Origin: Moniliella sp. 'wahieum'
Lineage: Eukaryota > Basidiomycota > Moniliellomycetes > Moniliellales > Moniliellaceae
Direction of reading: 5' to 3'
DNA length: 64,000 bases
Assembly (NCBI GenBank): GCA_003971905.1
Contig: RSEE01000006.1
Location: 806,001 to 870,000, forward strand
In this document: in pieces, positions 57,939 through 64,000 of the stretch
Layout of the letters: each line of letters starts with the position of its first letter
Numbering within the stretch: the first letter of the stretch is position 1
Program-made: the position numbers and the translations under genes
Notes under the pieces: model-generated
Database searches by the model: none
What the model saw: only the letters and a program-made list of their open reading frames with translations
Told to the model about the DNA's origin: nothing

Positions 57939-58748
57939 GAAATTCATATATATCCCCCTATGACCTAGGTACGCTGCGAACAGTGTGCGCAGAACCCTGA
58001 TTTTGTGCCCCTGAGCTCTGACCATAGCAGTTTGAGGAGTTTACCTTGTGCCTAACCCCTTACCCCTTACCCCTTTCTGGTCGACTTCAAATGGGCATGA
58101 CTGGCATCAGACATGTCAACATTTAGGACGAGGCTAACGTCGGTCAGGTACGCTGCTGCGTACACCCCGGGCACACCAATTGGGATTTCGTGCACTTGGT
58201 ATTCAGCAGATGTTTCCACTGCGTTTTAATTAGGCCGACTCCAGAGGAGGGATATCGAATGGAGAAGATAACAGAGACCAATGTGGATATCATCGCGTGG
58301 GTATTTGAGAAGTAACGAGCAACCGGGAATTTACGAGGAGACGGACGACTGGGGGGCTCTATATATTGTGTGGCACCGGCGGTGCCGGCGATGCCGGCGG
58401 AGAGAGTTGGGGGCTGCCGGGGTTCCGGGCGGGGGCGAACAGGACCTTTTTTCTGTGCGCTTCGCCCAGACACCCGAACGGGCGGGCGAGGGGTGGAGAG
58501 CGTAATAGAGCGAACACGAACGTCTTATGGCATATGGTGGGCGGAGCGACAGTGTTGCCCACATGTCTCATTGCGGCAGCGCCGCAGAGTTGCGCCACAG
58601 CCCACGGATATAGTTGGTGCCTAGCATCTCTGTAGTATAGCGCCCATTATTTAGCCCCCGTCATCAGCGCATCAGCCCCATCGCCGTCGAACTCTCTTAC
58701 CTTCCTCGCTTCTGTTCCACCACCTCCTTCTTCCGCACTCTTCTCATC
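57939..58748. other. Intergenic eS25 / aminotransferase
   Basis: 810 nt without a supported gene. TACCCCTTACCCC repeats near 58057-58075; a CTATATATTG TATA-like box at 58358; pyrimidine-rich leader before the ATG at 58749. Confidence 0.45.
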
Positions 58749-60491
58749 ATGGCGCTTGCAAACCAAGTCCCCACCCCGGTCCGCTTCGGCTCACCCGAGC
58801 CCGTCGACAGTCCTCCCCACCCTGTGGAGGGCGAGGCACCAGATCTTCCGTTCTCATCCGGGCCACTCGCGTCAGCTCGAGTCCGACCTTTTGCCTGGCA
58901 TGACCCACCCGGGAAGTAGTACGTATGATTCTGATCAGTGCAGGCCGCCATGGCAAGCAACAACAGCGTATGCTAATTGATATGTGGACGTGGTGTCGCA
59001 GCGGGAGTTATCTACGTTATGGATCGAGCCACGGCCAATGGGTTTCAATACGGGGCTCATGGCTGGTCCAATTTTGGGCAGGGAGCGCCCGAGACGGGAC
59101 AGATCCCTGGAGCCAACCCCAAGCCGGCGTCCATTGATCTCTCTCCTTTTGGGGATAACGTGCATGAGTATGCGCCGACGACGGGGGTGACCCAACTGCG
59201 CGCGGCGATCGCAAACTACTACAATGTCACCTTCCGGCAAGGCAAGACGTCCAAGTACACGGCAGCTAACGTGTGTGTTGTACCCGGTGGACGGGCGGGG
59301 CTGTCGCGAGTGGCGTCGATCATCGGATCGGTGAATACGGGCTACCAGTTGCCAGAATACACAGCGTACGAGAACATGTTGGGCGTGTTTAAAAGCCTGG
59401 TGCCCATCCCGACTCAACTGAGCGAAGAGAACAACTACAAGCTTCGGATGAATGGGCTCCGCAAAGAAATTCGCAACCGCGGTTTGTCGACGGTGGTCAT
59501 GTCCAACCCGCGCAACCCAACGGGTCAGCTGGTAGAAGGGGATGAACTGAAGGAACTGGTCCAGATCGGGAGGGACATGCACGTGTCGCTTGTGCTCGAT
59601 GAATTTTACTCGTGGTACATGCTTGAGGGCGAGTTGGGGCGTGCGGTAAGCGCGGCCGAGTACATTGACGATGTGAACAAAGACCCAGTGATCCTGATTG
59701 ATGGATTGACCAAGAACTTCCGCTGCCCTGGCTGGCGGGTGTGCTGGGTGGTGGGTCCTCAGGACTTGATCAATGCCCTGGCCGAATCGGGCTCCTTCCT
59801 CGACGGCGGGGCGAACCATCCCTTGCAGCTGGCGGCACTGCCTATGCTCAATCCCGAGCACTGTGCCCAAGATCGGATGGCGCTTCAGGTCCATTTCCGC
59901 GCCAAACGTAACCACGTGCTCGCTCGACTGGCCAAGATGGGACTCCCGGTGGAGGTCCCGCCCGTGGCTACATTCTATATTTGGCTCTGTGTGCGCAAAT
60001 TGCCGGTACCCTGTGTTCGGGCATGACGTTCTTTGAGGAACTGCTCAAAGAGAAGGTCATCACTACCCCAGGCATCTTCTTTGACCTCAACCCGGCCCAT
60101 CGTCGCAACATTATCGACCCCCTGGGAGCCGTTCGTGCGTCTCAGCTTTGGCCCGCCGCTCGAGGAGCTGGACCGTGGTTTGGATGGGATCGAGCGCGTT
60201 TTGGCCAAGGTCAATTTGGGCCCGCTTGCCGAGAAGGCCGAGAAGGTGGGCAAGCTTCCGCGTCTGGGGAACTACAAGCGCCACCCGCAGCCAGTCTACC
60301 TTCTTTTAAGGTCCATTTTTGGGACTGGTGTTCTCGCCCATTTTCTGGGCACATATAGTGGCGATACTACATACTTCCTACAGGAATTGATTGACGTGTT
60401 GTGGACAACGTTTGGATTGGTAAATAGACGACATGCAAAAGCTGTTAGCCAGAAAATTAAAGACATCAGAAGAAGATGGACAGGGGCATGA
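58749..60491 (+). CDS. PLP-dependent class I/II aminotransferase
   Basis: Fold-type I aminotransferase resembling fungal aspartate- or aromatic-aminotransferase-like proteins; the substrate is not readable. ATG at 58749 gives MALANQVPTPVRFGSPEPVD; this exon ends near a GTACGT at 58920, and an intron to about 59000 leads to GVIYVMDRATANGFQYG. Then WSNFGQGAPETGQIPGA, HEYAPTTGVTQLRAAIANYY, VVPGGRAGLSRVAS, GYQLPEYTAYENMLGVFKSL, VVMSNPRNPTGQLVEGDELK (SNPxNPTG), SLVLDEFYSWYMLEGEL (Asp and Tyr contacting PLP), ILIDGLTKNFRCPGWRVCWV (Schiff-base Lys in TKNF) and FLDGGANHPLQLAALPML. The C-terminal part (ATFYIWL, FFEELLKEKVITTPGIFFDL, FVRLSFGPPLEELDRGLDGI) needs frame changes near 59995 and 60125. The true stop is uncertain; the open frame reaches 60491 and overlaps the PLD stop. 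Confidence 0.85.
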
Positions 60492-63400
60492 GCGTATCGC
60501 TGGCAAATAAGAGCTGGCCCGAATAGCTCTCCTGCTCTAGCCACCGGGTAGGAAACTGGACCAAATGGCCTTGGGTGCTCTCAAGCAAGCGACCAATGGC
60601 AGCAATGTCTTCAGGGGTAAACTCGCTGGTCCCGCCCGAGCCAGGCGGCGGGTGAGGCTGAGCCCCTTGAGCTGGGTTGGCCGAATTCTTTTCCTCCGTC
60701 GTATTCTCTCCCTCTCGCAGCTCGGACGTTTTGCCCTTCCCAAAGGAACCCTGGGAAGGAGGAAGTGGAGCCTCTCCCATCGTGTTGAAGGAGGCGGTAG
60801 CCGAGTGAGACTGAGCCATCTCTTCCTGAGCCTTGGCGAGCCGGTCGGAATAGGAGATGAACCATTTGTACTCGCTCCACGTCTTGACAGTGTTCCGGAA
60901 CAACGCGAAGGGCACGACGGTAAATGAGGGTGTTGCGCTCGGCCACCGCGGTCCACAGATCATAATAATACTCGTCCTTGATGGGATCCTCAAAATCGCC
61001 CGGAGAAATGGGGATTTGGGGTCCAGGCATGGCAAACCGACCGACCGGCTTGCGTCGCCGGGAAGAAGCCGGGGGGGCGCCCTCTTTGTTTAGGTCGTTA
61101 TCAAAGTCCAAGGCGCTACCCGTACCATTGCCCTCCGCGCCAGGGCGGGGCTCCACCGGGAGCTGGGGGGTGGGCACCAAGCCCCCTGGGGTCCGGCGGA
61201 TGTCAGGCGTAGGTGCATTGGGGTCAGTGGGTTGCGAGGTGGATGCAGATGGAGAAGAGGAAGGAGAGGCCTGAGCCTGCAGTGCATCCACATCGATTCC
61301 CACATGTTCTTGCATGAGCCGGATACGCATTTGGTGGGGCATGCGTCCCACCTTGAACGGTATGCCAGCCATGGTCGAGTCAATCAAGTCCGTGTCCCGT
61401 AACACTACCGCCAGTTCCGAGTCCCGGTCGCCGCGTTGGGAACGCTCATTGATGTTGGCCGATCCACAAATAATAAGGCGATCATCGACAATACACAACT
61501 TGCCATGGATGTAGACTTGCTCTGTTGTGATTGCACCATTCTTGAGCCGCCCCCAATTGCGCAAACTAAAGAAGGAGATGTAATCGGCCGGGTCGATGCC
61601 ATGGGCTTGCAGGCGGCCAAAGATGGAATGCTTACCCCGACAGATAGTACGATATTGGCCTTCAACAATGAGTCGGACACTGCTTGCATCAGGGTGGTCG
61701 ATAGGGAGGGGGAAACCTGGTATGAGCGGTATGACGATTATGGCTCGCCACGGCGTGCCGTCACGATGGGCACGGAGGATGCGATCGACCAAAGCATCGC
61801 CAATGTGGTTCTCGATTTGCGTTGTCTCCACAACCGTGGAGGTGAGGAAGAATTGGTTCTCAATGTAGACAAAGTGCTCCGAGTTCTCAATTGCCTTGAG
61901 GTACGCGTTCTGGATCGAATGTTCCACCCGGTCCGGCGTGCCAATCGACCAGGGACCCGCCGACCTGCAAATCTGCGCTTCGCATGTTCCCGTCAGGCCA
62001 AATTGCTTCAGTTCGGCTGCACTAAAATCAGCAGGAGGGAGAAGAAAAGGCATCTCCCTCGTATGGTTTTTGATCCGCAGGAGGTAGTTCCAGCGCTGGA
62101 TAAAGTGCCGGGCCAAATCCCGGGCCGGCTGGCCGACAAGTTGCATGCCCACATCGTGCCAAGGCATGCGCGGGAACTTGTCTCTCGGGAATAGGTCTTC
62201 TTCAGGACGATTGAGCACGTTCCATTCCTTAACCCGTTCATTGGCATAGTCCTGGCCCGGCCAAATGTTTGCTTCGATAGGGCCGTCCGCAGTCTCGCGG
62301 ATGGGGCCCAGCAGACGTGGATCATCAAACTCGTACTGTACCCCGGTCTGGTCCGGATCCGCCTCCACATTGTCCGTCAGAACATGGGCATGCGTATCCC
62401 ATCGTCCAAAGCAGAGGTCAAACCCACCCATAAACCCAATCGCCTCGTCGATCACGCACATCTTTTCGTGGTGCGCCCAGTAAAAGGTGCCCGTTTGGAA
62501 ATGAGAAGGAGAGCGCTGGACCATGATTCTTGTGCAAATTGATCAAGCGTTGCTTGCTGTAGTTCGAGTCGGTGGGAGTGAAGTTGTTAGACACCTCGTT
62601 GTAGAGAATGACAAAGATCTTGACTCCCTCCTCGGCTTTTTGGCGGAGAATGGTGTCAAGACGAAACCCTGGGCGCCCCGGGCGACGCAGATATAATTCC
62701 TAATGAACAGTTAGTGTTCGGTTCCCATCAGAAGAGCGTGAACATACCGGTGAAAGCCACCAGTCGTGAATCATGATGCGATCCTTGGCACGGGCAAGGG
62801 CCTTAGACAAAGCCCAGTAGTAATCCCTCCCATCAATCAATGGCGTGGCATTGACGTGAAGTCGAATGGGCGCAAACGAGTCGAATCGGTTTGGACCGGC
62901 ATAGGGGTTGCGTCTGGCCACATCTTGCATCGACGCAACAAACTGGTTCATTTGTCGCTGGTTGTGTGCGACTAGCTTGAGCTTCTGGTGTGAGTTGATG
63001 AGGTAAAATGTGTGCGCCGACACACCATGAGCGTGCTGGAGGGTAATGTCCTTGCCTTCTTGCATATTGGCTGCCTGGCCTTTGATGAGGAGCGCGGCCA
63101 AGTCCATGTGCTGGTCGGGTTCCCCAGCTTCCTGCCCCGTCTGGTCGCGGGCAGGCATCTCCTCGTCCTCATCCGACTCGCCCATCGACTCCTTCAGGGT
63201 ATGGATGGGGTGGCGATAGATCCGCTTGGGGCGCGTGATGCGGAAGTCCATGTCAAACAAAAACACATCGTCTACCTTGAGGTCTCCAGGGTGGTTCGCC
63301 AGGATGAGATAGGACTCTCGGACCAAACACCACTTTTGATTCTTGCGCGTTGCAATGCGCAGGGCCATGTGTCCATGCGAGGACTTGCGGGAGACGGGGG

Positions 63401-64000
63401 AGAGGATATTAAGAAACCCTTGTTTGCCCTGGATCCCCGGACGACCAGCCAACGCCAATGCCAACGCACTGATCTCGAGAAACTTGCAAAGACGATTCGC
63501 ATCGGGCCGCAACGCGGCGATGCGACAGATTTGCACTAGCCATTCCTCAAGTTGGACGCGCATCGCGTGAGGCGAGTGCCGCAGCGCCGCATTATCCCTG
63601 TTGCGGAACACGGTGTGCTTCAACTTGGGAAGCGCAGGAAAGCCGCTCTCTTCATTCACCGCTCCTCCCGAGGGACCATCAGCCCTCCCAATCCCCAGTA
63701 TTCCTCGGAGCGACGCCGCACGGTAGTGAGTCTGAAGGATAAGAAAGTCGCGCATCTCGCGGTAGATGACCCAGCGGGCTAAACCATCTCCATAGGACAG
63801 CTCGACACGGAAGATGGCGTAGCCGGCCTGAGCTCCGGCCTCGAGCGAGTCTGTGACTCGAATTTTGAGATGGTTGAGCAATACCGGTACCCGTGGGTCC
63901 CCACTCTCGTCGCGGTCCAAGCCCATCTTGAGCAGCATGACCGGCAGGATTCCCGTCGACAGTTCCTGAGTCAAGTCGGGTTCTGCCTGGGTGTGCGCCG
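60466..64000 (-). CDS. SPO14: Phospholipase D (PLD1/Spo14 type), N-terminus outside the window
   Basis: Hydrolyses phosphatidylcholine to phosphatidic acid; PIP2-dependent in yeast. The frame is open to the window edge, so the 5' end is missing. PX-like region: AGYAIFRVELSYGDGLARWV, IYREMRDFLILQTHYRAASL. PH-like region: ILSPVSRKSSHGHMALRIAT, KNQKWCLVRESYLILANHPG, DDVFLFDMDFRITRP, VSAHTFYLINSHQKLKLVAH. The catalytic part begins PLIDGRDYYWALSKALARAK, MIHDWWLSP. A 48-nt intron (62700-62747, GTATGT...TTAG) leads to ELYLRRPG. HKD1 is YWAHHEKMCVIDEAIGFMGG and HKD2 is VYIHGKLCIVDDRLIICGSA with NINERSQRGDRDSE. The tail ends LFASDTLMPLSIFF, stop 60468-60466. Frame changes near 62525 and 60915. Otherwise long intact frames. 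Confidence 0.93.

Noticed and set aside
58935-59915. 326-residue minus-strand frame opposite the aminotransferase
   Set aside because: The plus strand encodes clear PLP-enzyme motifs in the same interval; the minus frame has no motif and is rich in His/Arg as expected of a shadow.

Overview
The window is nuclear DNA of a filamentous or yeast-like fungus. The gene set is eukaryotic: cytosolic ribosomal proteins, a TFIIH subunit, DYRK and PDK1 kinases, a HapX-type iron regulator and a U6 snRNA. Introns are very short (42-90 nt where mapped), with GTACGT/GTATGT/GTGAGT donors. The protein sequences look basidiomycete, perhaps Ustilaginomycotina; that placement is an impression from protein resemblance, not a computed result. 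Genes are densely packed on both strands. Almost every conserved gene is interrupted by 1-2 nt frame changes, often at short homopolymers, with no clear nonsense substitutions. Even single-copy essential genes and ribosomal protein genes are affected, so I read these as residual sequencing or assembly indels rather than decay. CDS spans below run from the inferred first to last codon and should not be read as single open frames.

Layout. 0-7 kb: uL15 (-), SDHAF3 (-), YAK1 (+) and a short-chain dehydrogenase (-). 7-13.6 kb: an accessory stretch with two unrecognised low-confidence minus-strand loci, a 12-nt minisatellite, a Ty1/copia integrase remnant (-) and an LTR/leader-like segment (+). 13.6-22 kb: HapX-like bZIP (+), Swi5 (-), a NEDD8-type Ulp1 protease (+) and TFB2/p52 (+). 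23-31.8 kb: PDK1/Pkh kinase with PH domain (+), convergent with a Slp1/SUCO-type SUN protein (-). 32-38.7 kb: a mitochondrial two-pass membrane protein (-), a SUR7/PalI-like four-pass protein (+), lipoate transferase LIP2 (-) and a KNH-like GPI cell-wall protein (-). 38.7-41.8 kb: a gene-free stretch. 41.8-52.4 kb: ankyrin protein (+), eL20 (-), a membrane-tethered alpha/beta hydrolase (-), a UBP1-type deubiquitinase (+) and secreted beta-mannosidase (-). 52.6-64 kb: U6 snRNA (-), YVH1 (-), mitochondrial Asp-tRNA synthetase (+), eS25 (+), a class I aminotransferase (+) and phospholipase D (-, cut by the window end).

Functional threads are ribosome production (uL15, eL20, eS25, YVH1), mitochondrial function (SDHAF3, LIP2, MSD1, the two-pass protein), nutrient, iron and lipid signalling (YAK1, PDK1, HapX, PLD) and ubiquitin-family proteolysis. 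I did not find a defence-island or other clearly new multi-gene system. The most unusual sequence signals are non-coding: a 12-nt palindrome TTGAACGTTCAA recurring in promoters of unrelated genes, an 11-nt GTGACGCGTGA motif in three intergenic regions, an E-box palindrome in a divergent promoter, and a U6 gene with an added 3' UUCG hairpin.
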